Assembly (NCBI RefSeq): GCF_900142645.1 | Contig: NZ_FRBP01000006.1 | Coordinates: 248,001 to 312,000, forward strand | Reading direction: 5' to 3' | Source: Eubacterium callanderi | GTDB lineage: Bacteria; Bacillota; Clostridia; Eubacteriales; Eubacteriaceae | DNA length: 64,000 nt | Shown: positions 34,800 through 43,323 of the stretch, one piece after another | Layout of the letters: each line of letters opens with the position of its first letter | Position numbering within the stretch: the stretch's first letter is position 1 | Position numbers and translations under genes: made by a program | The notes under the pieces: model-generated | Database searches by the model: none | Told to the model about the DNA's origin: nothing | What the model saw: the letters and a program-made list of their open reading frames with translations, nothing else

Positions 34800-34866
34800 A
34801 GTATAATACCCCAAAAGCCCGGCTGTCACCTTACGAGTCTGGACATTTGTCAAAAAAAGTGACAAA
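34800..34866 (-). promoter_or_regulatory. Promoter of ohyA with an upstream palindromic operator candidate
   Basis: Minus-strand GTGACA (34824-34829), 18-bp spacer and TATACT (34800-34805). Just upstream lies a 21-bp palindrome TTTGTCA-N7-TGACAAA (34846-34866), the size and symmetry of a TetR/FadR-type operator. No gene for such a regulator is adjacent. Confidence 0.55.
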
Positions 34867-34964
34867 ACCAATGGATTGTCTTAAATTTAATGCTAAAGCT
34901 GAATGAAAGCTTAAAAAGCCTTTTTGTGTTATAATAATCACATTAACACTTCGGAGGTTTTACA

Positions 34965-36590
34965 ATGAGCGTCACTGTCGCGGATTTATTAAAGCTGCCC
35001 TGTCTCAGGGAAGCCCGGGTGGCAGGCGGCCACAAGGGGCTTGGCCGTTTTGTAGGCTCCATCTCTGTTCTGGAGTACGCTGATCCTGGCGCCCTGGTGG
35101 ACAGCTTTTTTGAAAATCCATCCTTTGTGCCGGGCAGTGAGGTTGTGGTCAGCGGTTTTATCAATATAAAGGATGATGTCGATACCCAGTGCCGTGTGCT
35201 CAAACGGCTGAGTGAAGGGGGCGAGGCTGCCCTTATTCTTTATTATGTTGGTATTTACCTGCCCTCCATTGATAAAAGGCTTGTTGATCTGGCCGACACT
35301 CTGGGCTTTCCCCTTATCTGCATGCCAGAAAACCGGCTGGATTTCAGATACAGCGAGGTTATTACCCAGACCATGGAAACCATCTTTATGGATCAGAACA
35401 AAGATCCGCATTTTGTGAGCGCCATGCTGGAACGCATCACCCAGCTTCCTGACAACAGGCGTACCCTGGGCAATGTGCTGCGCATGCTCAGCGACCGCCT
35501 GCGTTCCTCTCTCATCCTTTTTGACCATACCCTTAACCACCCTGAAATTGCCGCCTGGCCTATCTCAGCAGCGGAGTATATCGCCAATGTTCTTCCAGAA
35601 CTCACCAGGGAAGGCCTGAGTTCCGGCTCTCTTGTATTAGCGGAAGAAAACCTAACGCTGTACAGCACCGTCCTGCCGGTTCTGACCGACCATACGCCCA
35701 AAATGAATCTGGTGCTGATATCTGAAAATCCTGTTCAAAGCACGGCAGCTCTTGAGGACGCTGCTGAGGTTCTATGTCTTTTTATCAACATCTGGAATAA
35801 AAAAGAGGGCACCATTGGCTACAGTGAGCTGATCCGTTCCATTTTAAATGACGAACCTCTGAAAATGCGCCGCCTTGCCGATGTTCTTGGCATTGATGTC
35901 GCATCGATCCACACCATGTGGCTTGTCCGGCCCGAAAATGGTCTCAAACCCACCGCTTCGGCACAGCTCAACGAACAGGTTTTAAAAATCTGCCGCGATT
36001 TTATGCAGCGCCAGCATCTGGCAGGCCCCTCAGATATTTATGACAACACAGTGGTGCTTTTTATCCAGGACACGCCTTTATCCTTACAAATGCTGGCCCA
36101 TGCCGAAAACCTGATGGCCTGTCTGGAGGAAGAAGCCTTTCCGGTCAGCTTTGGCTTTTTTACAAACCAGCCCGATACTTCCAGTGTGCGCAAAAGCTTT
36201 TTACTCTATCAAAATCATCTGAAAAACGCCCGTATCCTCTACCCTGCCAGCGCCTTTCTCTCCCAGGCAGAGCTGAGTTTTACCGCCGATTGTGCCGAGA
36301 CTATCGCCAGGGGTGAAGCCATGGTCAGGCAGGTCACCGCTCCCATTGAGCCGCTGCTCCATACTGATTCCACCATACAGGAAGATCTGCTGGCAACCCT
36401 GTCGGTCTATCTCCTCGACGCCCAGGCCAATGTCAGCCGGACGGCCGAGCTTCTGTACCTGCATAAAAACACGGTGAAGTACCGGCTTCATAAAATTAAC
36501 AGCCTTCTGGGATATCGAGTGACTAAAATGCCGGAGAGCAACCAGCTTTATACAGCCCTGGCAGTCAGGCGGCTGTTAGATGGCCAGTAG
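34965..36590 (+). CDS. PucR-family transcriptional regulator
   Basis: A 541-residue regulator. The N-terminal PucR sensor domain (about 1-125) starts 'VTVADLLKLPCLREARVAGG'. A GGDEF-like/CdaR middle region follows, and the C-terminal helix-turn-helix (about 475-535) reads YLLDAQANVSRTAELLYLHKNTVKYRLHKI. Such proteins activate purine, allantoin or other nitrogen-compound catabolism. The downstream DUF917 and hydantoinase genes are the probable targets. CGGAGG precedes the ATG and a TATAAT box lies near 34930. Confidence 0.9.
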   Translation: MSVTVADLLKLPCLREARVAGGHKGLGRFVGSISVLEYADPGALVDSFFENPSFVPGSEVVVSGFINIKDDVDTQCRVLKRLSEGGEAALILYYVGIYLPSIDKRLVDLADTLGFPLICMPENRLDFRYSEVITQTMETIFMDQNKDPHFVSAMLERITQLPDNRRTLGNVLRMLSDRLRSSLILFDHTLNHPEIAAWPISAAEYIANVLPELTREGLSSGSLVLAEENLTLYSTVLPVLTDHTPKMNLVLISENPVQSTAALEDAAEVLCLFINIWNKKEGTIGYSELIRSILNDEPLKMRRLADVLGIDVASIHTMWLVRPENGLKPTASAQLNEQVLKICRDFMQRQHLAGPSDIYDNTVVLFIQDTPLSLQMLAHAENLMACLEEEAFPVSFGFFTNQPDTSSVRKSFLLYQNHLKNARILYPASAFLSQAELSFTADCAETIARGEAMVRQVTAPIEPLLHTDSTIQEDLLATLSVYLLDAQANVSRTAELLYLHKNTVKYRLHKINSLLGYRVTKMPESNQLYTALAVRRLLDGQ

Positions 36591-36625
36591 ATGCCTTTGT
36601 CCTTTTGGACAAAAGCATCTTTTTT
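36590..36625 (+). terminator. Terminator after the PucR gene
   Basis: 13-bp stem with mismatch (36590-36602, 36607-36619), TTTT loop and strong T run. It separates the regulator from the DUF917 gene. Confidence 0.85.
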
Positions 36626-36711
36626 ATTTTATCCCATTGGCCCATTACTTTTATTTTTACTTTGTTTATACTGTAACCATTGCAGATAAAACGGATAAAA
36701 GGAGAATAAAA

Positions 36712-37824
36712 TTGAGAACGCTTGGTATTAACGAAATCGAAGATATCGCTCTGGGCGCATCCCTTTTGGGTGCTGGCGGCGGGGGCGATCCCTATATTGG
36801 CAAGCTCATGGCTATAGACGCCATCAAAACCTGCGGCGATGTCACCATGCTTGACCCTGAGGAAATCGCTGATGATGACCTGGTTATTCCCATCGCCATG
36901 ATGGGAGCACCCACTGTACTTGCCGAAAAAGGCATAAACGGCAGTGAGTACAAACGCCTTTATGATATGGTCAGCCAGTTCTATGGCAGAGAAATCAGGG
37001 GCTTCTTTCCCATCGAAGCCGGCGGTGTCAACAGTATGCTGCCCATTGCGGCTTCCGCCCGGCTTGGCATCCCTCTCGTGGATGTTGACGGTATGGGGCG
37101 GGCCTTTCCAGAACTCCAGATGGTTACCTTTACCTTGGGCGGCGTCAGCGCAACACCCATGGCCCTGACCGATGAAAAAGGCAATACCTGTATTTTTGAA
37201 ACCATCACAAATAAATGGACCGAAGACCTCGCCCGGGCGGTCACTATGACCTGCGGCGGGTCAGTCTGTATTGCCCTGTACGGCATGGACGGAGCCACCA
37301 TGAAAAAATGGGGAGTCAAAAACATTATCACCCGCTCCCAGAAGCTGGGCGCTGCTATCCGGGGCATTAAACAGCTTGATAAAAGCCAAACACCCGAAGC
37401 AAGCTTTCTTACGCAGACCGGCGGCTACAAAATCTTCAAAGGCAAAATTACCGATGTGCTGCGTGAAACCACCGGCGCCTTTAACCTTGGCCATGTTATG
37501 CTGGACGGTATTTCTGAATACCGGGGGCAGCAGGCCGAGGTAACCTTCCAAAACGAAAACCTGACCGCTACAGTCAACGGCCGTATAAAGGCAACGGTTC
37601 CAGACCTGATCTGCCTGGTCGATACGGAAACCTTTATTCCTGTGACCACTGACGCCTTAAAATACGGCAAACGGGTTATGGCTGTGGGACTGCCCTGCTA
37701 TGATCTATGGCGCACACCACAGGGGCTTGAGATGGTCGGCCCGCGTTATTTTGGCTGTGATACAGACTATATTCCTCTGGAAGAACGATTATCTGGAAAG
37801 GAGATTGCATCATGTACAAAATAG
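36712..37824 (+). CDS. DUF917-family protein (hydantoinase partner)
   Basis: A 370-residue protein beginning at TTG 36712 (LRTLGINEIEDIALGASLLG), chosen because AAAAGGAG lies 8 bp upstream and no ATG fits. The glycine-rich GASLLGAGGGGDPYIGKL is the DUF917 signature. Together with the hydantoinase-like gene that overlaps it by 13 bp, it forms the usual two-subunit unit. That unit is thought to open cyclic amides, though the substrate is unknown. PucR regulation is inferred from position. Confidence 0.88.
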   Translation: MRTLGINEIEDIALGASLLGAGGGGDPYIGKLMAIDAIKTCGDVTMLDPEEIADDDLVIPIAMMGAPTVLAEKGINGSEYKRLYDMVSQFYGREIRGFFPIEAGGVNSMLPIAASARLGIPLVDVDGMGRAFPELQMVTFTLGGVSATPMALTDEKGNTCIFETITNKWTEDLARAVTMTCGGSVCIALYGMDGATMKKWGVKNIITRSQKLGAAIRGIKQLDKSQTPEASFLTQTGGYKIFKGKITDVLRETTGAFNLGHVMLDGISEYRGQQAEVTFQNENLTATVNGRIKATVPDLICLVDTETFIPVTTDALKYGKRVMAVGLPCYDLWRTPQGLEMVGPRYFGCDTDYIPLEERLSGKEIASCTK

Positions 37825-39359
37825 GAATTGACGTTGGCGGCACCAATACCGACGCGGTTATCGTAGATGAAAACCGGAACATCATCGCGGGTATTAAGCA
37901 CACCACCTCTGAAGATATTTATTCCGGCATTCTGGGCGCCTTGAAGGATGTTCTCCGTGAAGCCGATATTGACCGCACACAGGTTCATCAGGCCATGCTT
38001 GGTACTACCCAGTGTACCAACGCCATTGTGGAGCGTAAAAAACTGGCTCCGGTAGCTGTAATCCGCCTGGCAGCGCCGGCCATGCAGGGAATCATGCCCA
38101 TGGTGGACTGGCCAGAGGATCTGACAGATTTTGTCATTGCCACTGCGACAGTGGCCGGTGGTTACGAGTTTGACGGCAAAGAAATTGCCGCGTTTGACGA
38201 AGCCGCCGCGCGCACTTTCTTTGAAAAGATCAAGGGTAAAACCCAGTCCATTGCCATTTCCTGTGTTTTCTCCCCCGTACGGAATGAGCATGAAGAGCGC
38301 TGTGCGGAGCTGGCCCGGGAAGTCCTGGGGCCGGATATTCACATTTCAAAATCCAGTGAAATCGGAACACTAAGCTTTATCGAAAGAGAAAATGCGACCA
38401 TCCTGAACGCTGCCCTATACGAAGTTGCCGAGAGCTTTACGGAAGGCTTTGCCAAAAGCCTGGCCGACGAAGGCATCGAAAACGCCGATGTTTTTCTGAG
38501 CCAGAACGACGGGACCCTTATGACCATGGACTTTGCAAGACGGTATCCCATCCTCACCATTGCCTGCGGGCCTACCAATTCTATCCGCGGCGCCTCCTAT
38601 CTGAGCCGTCTCCACGATGCTGTTGTCATCGACGTGGGCGGCACTACAACAGACTTTGGTGTCATTCAGCATGACTTCCCGCGCGAAAGCAGTGTTGCCG
38701 CCACCATCGGAGGTGTGCGGACAAATTTCCGCATGCCGGATGTTATATCCATCGGCCTCGGCGGTGGGTCCATTGTCCGTGAAGAAAACGGTGAAATAAC
38801 AATCGGGCCAGACAGTGTGGGTTATCAGATAACTGAGAAAGCCCTGGTCTTCGGCGGAAATACCATAACCGCCACCGACATCGCAGTCCGTCTGGGTATG
38901 GCCAGGGTGGGCGATCCACCAAAAGCGGATATCCTTGAGCAGAATTTTGCTGAGAGGGCCATGGCTGTTATCCGCGAAATGATCGAAGACAGTATTGATC
39001 AGATGAAAATTTCCAACGACGATATCGACGTGGTGCTGGTGGGAGGCGGCTCCATCATTGTCCCGGAAGAGCTTGCGGGTACCCGCCAGGTGGCAAAACC
39101 AGAGCATTTTGGCATTGCCAATGCCATCGGCTCTGCCATCTCCAAGGTCAGCGGTACCTATGAAAAACTGGTATCCTACGATGAAGTTCCCAGAGATGAA
39201 GCCCTGGAAAATGCCAGGGAAGAGGCCTCAAGCCTGGCTGTTGCGGCCGGGGCCATCCCCGGGACTGTAGCCATCATTGATGTTGAGGATGTTCCTCTGG
39301 CCTACTATCCCGGCAATACCAGCCGTCTGAAGGTTAAGGCGGCCGGTGATCTAGCATAG
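37812..39359 (+). CDS. Hydantoinase/oxoprolinase-family protein
   Basis: A 515-residue ATP-grasping ASKHA-fold protein similar to HyuA. YKIGIDVGGTNTDAVIVDE at the start binds phosphate. TTQCTNAIVERKKLAPV follows. The central VVIDVGGTTTDFGVI near residue 275 and GLGGGSIV near 315 complete the ATP site. Family members hydrolyse hydantoins or 5-oxoproline with ATP. GGAGATTGC precedes the ATG. It ends the operon at a strong terminator. Confidence 0.92.
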   Translation: MYKIGIDVGGTNTDAVIVDENRNIIAGIKHTTSEDIYSGILGALKDVLREADIDRTQVHQAMLGTTQCTNAIVERKKLAPVAVIRLAAPAMQGIMPMVDWPEDLTDFVIATATVAGGYEFDGKEIAAFDEAAARTFFEKIKGKTQSIAISCVFSPVRNEHEERCAELAREVLGPDIHISKSSEIGTLSFIERENATILNAALYEVAESFTEGFAKSLADEGIENADVFLSQNDGTLMTMDFARRYPILTIACGPTNSIRGASYLSRLHDAVVIDVGGTTTDFGVIQHDFPRESSVAATIGGVRTNFRMPDVISIGLGGGSIVREENGEITIGPDSVGYQITEKALVFGGNTITATDIAVRLGMARVGDPPKADILEQNFAERAMAVIREMIEDSIDQMKISNDDIDVVLVGGGSIIVPEELAGTRQVAKPEHFGIANAIGSAISKVSGTYEKLVSYDEVPRDEALENAREEASSLAVAAGAIPGTVAIIDVEDVPLAYYPGNTSRLKVKAAGDLA

Positions 39360-39370
39360 TTTTCCGTAAT

Positions 39371-39409
39371 AAAGGGCCCCGGCTGTCACAAAACAGCCAG
39401 GGCCCTTTT
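39371..39409. terminator. Bidirectional terminator
   Basis: 16-bp stem with one mismatch (AAAGGGCCCCGGCTGT with ACAGCCAGGGCCCTTT) between the convergent hydantoinase and MerR genes. Confidence 0.85.
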
Positions 39410-39414
39410 CACGT

Positions 39415-40215
39415 TTATTTTTTTACAGGGACATAAATCTCTGTAATATTCTCTTCAGGCAGTACCTGTGAGGGGTCCGTCTGATAAATTTCATAAGGGG
39501 CTCCCGAAACAGTGTAGCCTTCCTCTTCAATCCACTCTCTTATTTTTGCGTAAACAGAGGGCAGTTCAGTATAAGCTCCCCTTAATACGGACATGACACA
39601 TAAGCCGCCCTCCAGGATACGGGTGCTTTCCTCCGCCTCCCTGATGGCGACAGCGTCCTCCATATCATAGTTTTCAGGATCATAAACCTCATCATGAAAA
39701 ATACTCATGGGGCCGGCTGTAAGTGTCAACCCTTTTTCCTGAACGGTTGTCATCAGTTCCATCATATATTTTTGTGAGTCCCTGACATTCATTTTCTTTC
39801 TTATGGATAAAATGGGCGTGGGCTTTGTTTCAACGAGCTTGACTTCAATCTGTTCTAAATAGGCCATAATGTGTTTACCTCTTTCTAAGTTTGAAATATC
39901 TTTTTCCAGCAGAGAGAGAAGCATCTGATAATGCTGCGCCGCCTCCCTCAGACCTGCCTCCTTCTCTCTGATCCGCGAGAGAATAAAGGTGTTATCCTCG
40001 GGATTCTTAAGCACTTCAGCAATTTCGTCCAGCGAGAAACCATACCATTTCAGCTTGCCTATGAGCAAAACTGTCTCCAGCTGGCTGGTTGAATAATAAC
40101 GGTATCCGTTCTCATCATTGACATAAACCGGTTTGATCAGGCCGATTTCATCATAATACCGGAGAGTTTTAGTGGTAACATTACTGATTTTTGAAAATGC
40201 ACCAATGGACAGCAT
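39415..40215 (-). CDS. MerR-family regulator with GyrI-like effector domain
   Basis: 266 residues from ATG 40215 behind GGGAGG. The N-terminal winged helix is FSKISNVTTKTLRYYDEIGL, followed by a dimerising coiled coil (about 75-115). The C-terminal about 150 residues form a GyrI/SOUL-like ligand-binding domain (RGAYTELPSVYAKIREWIEE, 'APYEIYQTDPSQVLPEENI'), as in BmrR/BltR. It probably activates a drug or lipid-efflux gene on ligand binding; no such target is adjacent. Confidence 0.92.
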   Translation of the reverse strand: MLSIGAFSKISNVTTKTLRYYDEIGLIKPVYVNDENGYRYYSTSQLETVLLIGKLKWYGFSLDEIAEVLKNPEDNTFILSRIREKEAGLREAAQHYQMLLSLLEKDISNLERGKHIMAYLEQIEVKLVETKPTPILSIRKKMNVRDSQKYMMELMTTVQEKGLTLTAGPMSIFHDEVYDPENYDMEDAVAIREAEESTRILEGGLCVMSVLRGAYTELPSVYAKIREWIEEEGYTVSGAPYEIYQTDPSQVLPEENITEIYVPVKK

Positions 40216-40306
40216 TTTGTTCCTCCCTTTGCAATTCATTGTTCGAACATGCCTTAAGTATACACATTCCAGTTACTGGAAAGTCAAGCACTGTTTTAAA
40301 ACTTTT

Positions 40307-40340
40307 TAAAAAAGCCTGCCTTTCTACCCGGCAGGCTTTA
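40307..40340 (-). terminator. Terminator after the DUF6951-like gene
   Basis: 10-bp stem AAAGCCTGCC/GGCAGGCTTT (40311-40320, 40330-40339) with a minus-strand T run. Confidence 0.85.
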
Positions 40341-40347
40341 TGCTGTT

Positions 40348-40665
40348 CTACTCAAACTTCATCTCAATATCGGTCTTGAGGGCCAGTCCCGCTTCAGCCT
40401 CCATGGCCTTAATCACGCCGACAGCCACCGGACAGGCCGGATGCTTCATATGCTTTGCAAAGATCTTATACACAGTATTGCTGTCATATTTTTCTTTACT
40501 ACAGATTCTCAAAGCATCCAGCGGCTCTGCCAGATCATCATTTACAGCCTTGTAATGAGGGCATTCCGATTCAACGGTCACTTTAACCTTGTAAGGCTTT
40601 TCGGTTTCAGCTTTAATGACTGTGTTAAAGCCGCAGGGGCCAGCATTCAATTTCAGGGTTGTCAT
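40348..40665 (-). CDS. Cysteine-containing small protein (DUF6951-like)
   Basis: 105 residues from ATG 40665 (MTTLKLNAGPCGF); the GTG three codons earlier overlaps the ribosome site and is rejected. Cysteines recur in NAGPCGF, ESECPHYK, LRICS and HPACPVAVGVIKAME, suggesting metal or FeS binding. It resembles the small DUF6951 proteins of anaerobes, whose function is unknown. It is monocistronic. Confidence 0.7.
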   Translation of the reverse strand: MTTLKLNAGPCGFNTVIKAETEKPYKVKVTVESECPHYKAVNDDLAEPLDALRICSKEKYDSNTVYKIFAKHMKHPACPVAVGVIKAMEAEAGLALKTDIEMKFE

Positions 40666-40763
40666 TTTTTTCACTCCTTCTTAAAATCTTACCCTTATCA
40701 TATGCCTTTTTGCCACAAAAAACAACATTAAACTTTTTAATGACCAGACAGGCTTCCAACATC

Positions 40764-40787
40764 AAAAAAGCCCCCGGCGAACCGGGG
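40764..40787 (-). terminator. Terminator after pstS
   Basis: CCCCGG-CGAA-CCGGGG hairpin (40772-40787) with a minus-strand run of six T (40764-40769). Confidence 0.85.
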
Positions 40788-40810
40788 ACAAGGGAAGGTG
40801 GCGTGTTTAT

Positions 40811-41662
40811 TTACTGTTCAAGCGCAACCTTGATGCCGCCTTCTTTTTCAACAATGGCCTGTCCTTCATCTGTCATTAAGAAATCTAAGAAGGCTTTTGT
40901 CTGATTGTTGAGACCGTCAGTCTTATAAACGGCCAGGAACGGTCTGGATACCGGATAGCTTTTGTTTACAACATTATCGACGGTAGCTTCGACATTGTCT
41001 ACATTTACCTTTTTAACGGTGTTGTCCACAAAGGTTAAGGATACATAGCCAATGGCATTTTCATTTCCAGCGACTGTGGATTGTACGTTTCCATTACCTT
41101 CTTTAATGGTAGCGTCTGGTTTTAGTTTATCCTCAAATTTTAACAGTTCTTCGACCGCGGAACGGGTGCCGGAGCCATCTTCTCTGGATACGACCACGAT
41201 CGGGGCATCGTTGCCGCCAATCTGGCTCCAGTTTGTGATTTCTCCAGTATAAATCTTTGTTAAGTCTGCTGAGCTAATGTTGCTGACCGGATTGGATGGA
41301 TGTGTGATCATGGCAATACCGTCATAGGCAAAAACCAGCTCGGTCAAACCGGATTTTTCTTCATCTTTCAGTTCTCTTGAAGCACATCCAAAAGCATAGG
41401 TGCCTTCCGTTGCTCCCTTGATCCCGTCAGATGAGCCGGTACCGCTGTATGTAAATTTGACATCTGGATTCTGAGCCGCGAATTCGTCGCCTGCCGCTTC
41501 GATGATTTTCTGGACTGAGGTGGAGCCTCCGCCATTGATTTCACCGGAAATGGCCGCTGAGGAGCTACCTGTACTGTCTCCCCCGCCACTGCATCCTGCA
41601 AACGCAAATGTTCCGACAACCAAAGCCATGGTCAGGCCTGCTAAACGTTTTTTTAATCCCAT
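40811..41662 (-). CDS. pstS: Phosphate-binding lipoprotein PstS
   Basis: A 283-residue periplasmic-type binding protein: signal peptide ending in FAFAGC (lipidated Cys near residue 24), then INGGGSTSVQKIIEAAG, FTYSGTGSSDGIKG and SREDGSGTRSAVEELL, which contain the phosphate-contacting Ser, Thr and Arg residues. It delivers phosphate to a PstCAB transporter. No pstC, pstA or pstB lies next to it in the window: a terminator follows at once. A triple Pho box sits upstream. Confidence 0.95.
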   Translation of the reverse strand: MGLKKRLAGLTMALVVGTFAFAGCSGGGDSTGSSSAAISGEINGGGSTSVQKIIEAAGDEFAAQNPDVKFTYSGTGSSDGIKGATEGTYAFGCASRELKDEEKSGLTELVFAYDGIAMITHPSNPVSNISSADLTKIYTGEITNWSQIGGNDAPIVVVSREDGSGTRSAVEELLKFEDKLKPDATIKEGNGNVQSTVAGNENAIGYVSLTFVDNTVKKVNVDNVEATVDNVVNKSYPVSRPFLAVYKTDGLNNQTKAFLDFLMTDEGQAIVEKEGGIKVALEQ

Positions 41663-41718
41663 TTAATTTCTTCTCCTTTGAAATTTAATTTCTTAAGTTG
41701 TGCTTAACTACGAGATTA

Positions 41719-41783
41719 ATCATACCAGAGAAAAATGCGACTTTGGTTTTGGATCGGTAAAGAAAAGGTTAAAGCTCTGTTAA
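41719..41783 (-). promoter_or_regulatory. Triple Pho box and -10 element of pstS
   Basis: On the minus strand TTAACA (41778-41783), TTAACC (41767-41772) and TTTACC (41756-41761) are separated by exactly 5 bp each, i.e. an 11-bp period. This matches the PhoP-binding consensus of Bacillus and related Firmicutes. TATGAT (41719-41724) serves as the -10; no good -35 is present, as expected for an activated promoter. Confidence 0.8.
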
Positions 41784-41808
41784 ATCCGGCTAGAGTACAT
41801 CAAACGAA

Positions 41809-41840
41809 AATATCCCCGGCTTGGGGGAGCCGGGGATATT
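41809..41840. terminator. Strong hairpin between pstS and the DUF4279 gene
   Basis: 13-bp perfect stem AATATCCCCGGCT/AGCCGGGGATATT (41809-41821, 41828-41840). On the minus strand only a short T run follows. It may end the DUF4279 transcript 165 bp downstream of its stop. The AT-rich stretch 41850-42005 holds nothing else clear. Confidence 0.6.
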
Positions 41841-42005
41841 AACAATAAAAGGTATAAGGAAAATTTTGGGGAGATGTAAGTAAGAGGTATGCAGTAATAA
41901 TATACCCTGATTTTGGTTTTTAAACCGGTGGTATATGTGATTTTTGTTTTCAAATACAGGCAATATACTTTTTGTATTGGGAGTGTACTCTTTTTCAGGA
42001 AATGG

Positions 42006-42452
42006 CTAATAAAATCCAAAACCTATATCGGCATCTATTTTTGCAAGAAATTCTATTGATTCCTTATTAAGATAGATTTCTGGATAACTTCCTCTTATTT
42101 TTATGGAAACTTCAAAATAAATACGAAGATTCAATTCTTTCCTCAACTGGTTAATAATTGCTTCTTTTCCCTTCAATTTCTGTAAAATTTTTTTTAATTG
42201 AAACTCAACAGCATTGCTCTCCTCATATTCAGTTGAAATTTCCCATACAGTTTTGGGCTTATACTCATCAAGAATATCAGGATTGTAAACAGGCCAGTTT
42301 CTAATCGCTTCTGGCCAGTCATCTTTTGTCCTAAAACGACTTGGTTCTAAATTTAATTTTTCTGATAAGTACTCTTTCGAATATTCTTCCCCTATAACAG
42401 AGAATCGTACTTTTATTCTGGGTTCTCTTTCTTTCATCTTTTTTGATTCCAT
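42006..42452 (-). CDS. DUF4279-family protein
   Basis: A 148-residue protein, rich in Lys and Ile and lower in GC than its flanks. The N-terminal IKVRFSVIGEEYSKEYLSEKL, then WEISTEYEESNAVEFQLKKIL and the C-terminal LNLRIYFEVSIKIRG.YPEIYLNK.. pattern match DUF4279. These proteins are found as immunity-like genes near polymorphic toxins and in scattered accessory islands. AGGTAGG lies about 10 bp before the ATG. No toxin gene is intact nearby. Confidence 0.75.
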   Translation of the reverse strand: MESKKMKEREPRIKVRFSVIGEEYSKEYLSEKLNLEPSRFRTKDDWPEAIRNWPVYNPDILDEYKPKTVWEISTEYEESNAVEFQLKKILQKLKGKEAIINQLRKELNLRIYFEVSIKIRGSYPEIYLNKESIEFLAKIDADIGFGFY

Positions 42453-42495
42453 GTGATCTAAACCTACCTTTCTAATTAATCAGACGACCCAATTT

Positions 42496-42748
42496 CTATG
42501 ATTCCCGCCTTTCCATCCTTTTTACAATCGACAGCCCTTCACTCAAGGAGTCCATGGAATCATATTCCATGGGTACATCGACTGTTCCAGCCCGTATTTT
42601 CCATCTTTTTTACGACTGTATGGCCTTTTTTAGAGCGGCTGTTGTCGCAAGACGCATTCTCTAAAGGCAGTAAGAGTTGTCCTGTTTTGTCAATATAATT
42701 ATACTTATTCTCTTTTCTCACTACCGTAATGGCTTTATCTATAGTTTT
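42496..42748 (-). pseudogene. Decayed WG-repeat (KWG) protein fragment
   Basis: Translating the minus strand gives pieces of one WG-repeat array in different frames. Frame one has ITVVRKENKYNYIDKTGQ from 42748 downward. A second has RKKDGKYGLE. A third ends VDVPMEYDSMDSLSEGLS and IVKRMERRES with a TAG at 42496. 'YIDKTG', 'KDGKYGL' and 'PMEYDSMDSLSEGLSIVK' are hallmarks of this repeat. At least two frameshifts and no start codon make it a fossil. WG-repeat genes are often near toxin-immunity clusters. Confidence 0.65.
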
Positions 42749-42835
42749 TTAATATCATCCATGATATAATTCTGATATAGATTTGTTGGATAATATGCCG
42801 CACAGAAAATTTATATTATACGGAGGTAATCAGAC

Positions 42836-43216
42836 ATGGATTTTGATGTTATGGTAAGCGAAGCAAAAAAAGTGATAATTGAAAGCGCTGCAGATGATGG
42901 TATAGCGTTCGCTCTATTTACAAATAAAGGGAATTTATATATTCCTTTTTGCGCTGACTGTTGCAGTGGCTATGGAGAAAAGTTTTGCAAGAGCCATAAC
43001 CTTCTTAATGACATGATTGCCGCTGGTGATACCAGAATATTAAAAATTGCTGGTGTTTTCAAACAAACCACCCCGGTAAAACAAGCTGGTATCGACCTCC
43101 CTTGTGCATGGATTCTTAAATTTATTCGTAATATGAATAAGGAAAATGTTCATGCAGAAATTCTTATGTCATCACATGGCACCAAAACACTTAAGTCTTG
43201 TTGCCCGCCACGCTAA
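42836..43216 (+). CDS. Unknown small Cys-rich protein
   Basis: A 126-residue protein with a strong GGAGG site and TATATT-type -10 upstream, so probably expressed. It has CADCCSGYGEKFC near residue 40, LPCAWILKFIRNMNKEN near 85 and a C-terminal SCCPPR. The order of a HAE tripeptide (VHAEILM) and a PC pair loosely recalls cytidine-deaminase-like folds, but the order is wrong for a real deaminase. No family is assigned. AT-rich like the rest of the island. Confidence 0.55.
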   Translation: MDFDVMVSEAKKVIIESAADDGIAFALFTNKGNLYIPFCADCCSGYGEKFCKSHNLLNDMIAAGDTRILKIAGVFKQTTPVKQAGIDLPCAWILKFIRNMNKENVHAEILMSSHGTKTLKSCCPPR

Positions 43217-43323
43217 GTATGAAAAGCGATAAGGAAACACCGAGCAATGTTTCCTTGTCGCTTTTACATTGGTATTAACTGAAGTCTTAGAGCACTTTAA
43301 AAATATGGAGTACCTGCCAGTCC

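Noticed and set aside
38415-39107. 230-residue minus-strand frame
   Set aside because: Antisense to the hydantoinase-like gene; His/Asn-rich artefact composition.
41880-41990. Possible iterons (repeated ATATAC/GTATAT words)
   Set aside because: Spacing and sequence vary too much and the region is simply AT-rich.
41780-42019. 79-residue minus-strand frame after the DUF4279 gene
   Set aside because: Low-complexity AT-rich translation, passes through the strong hairpin at 41809, no ribosome site.
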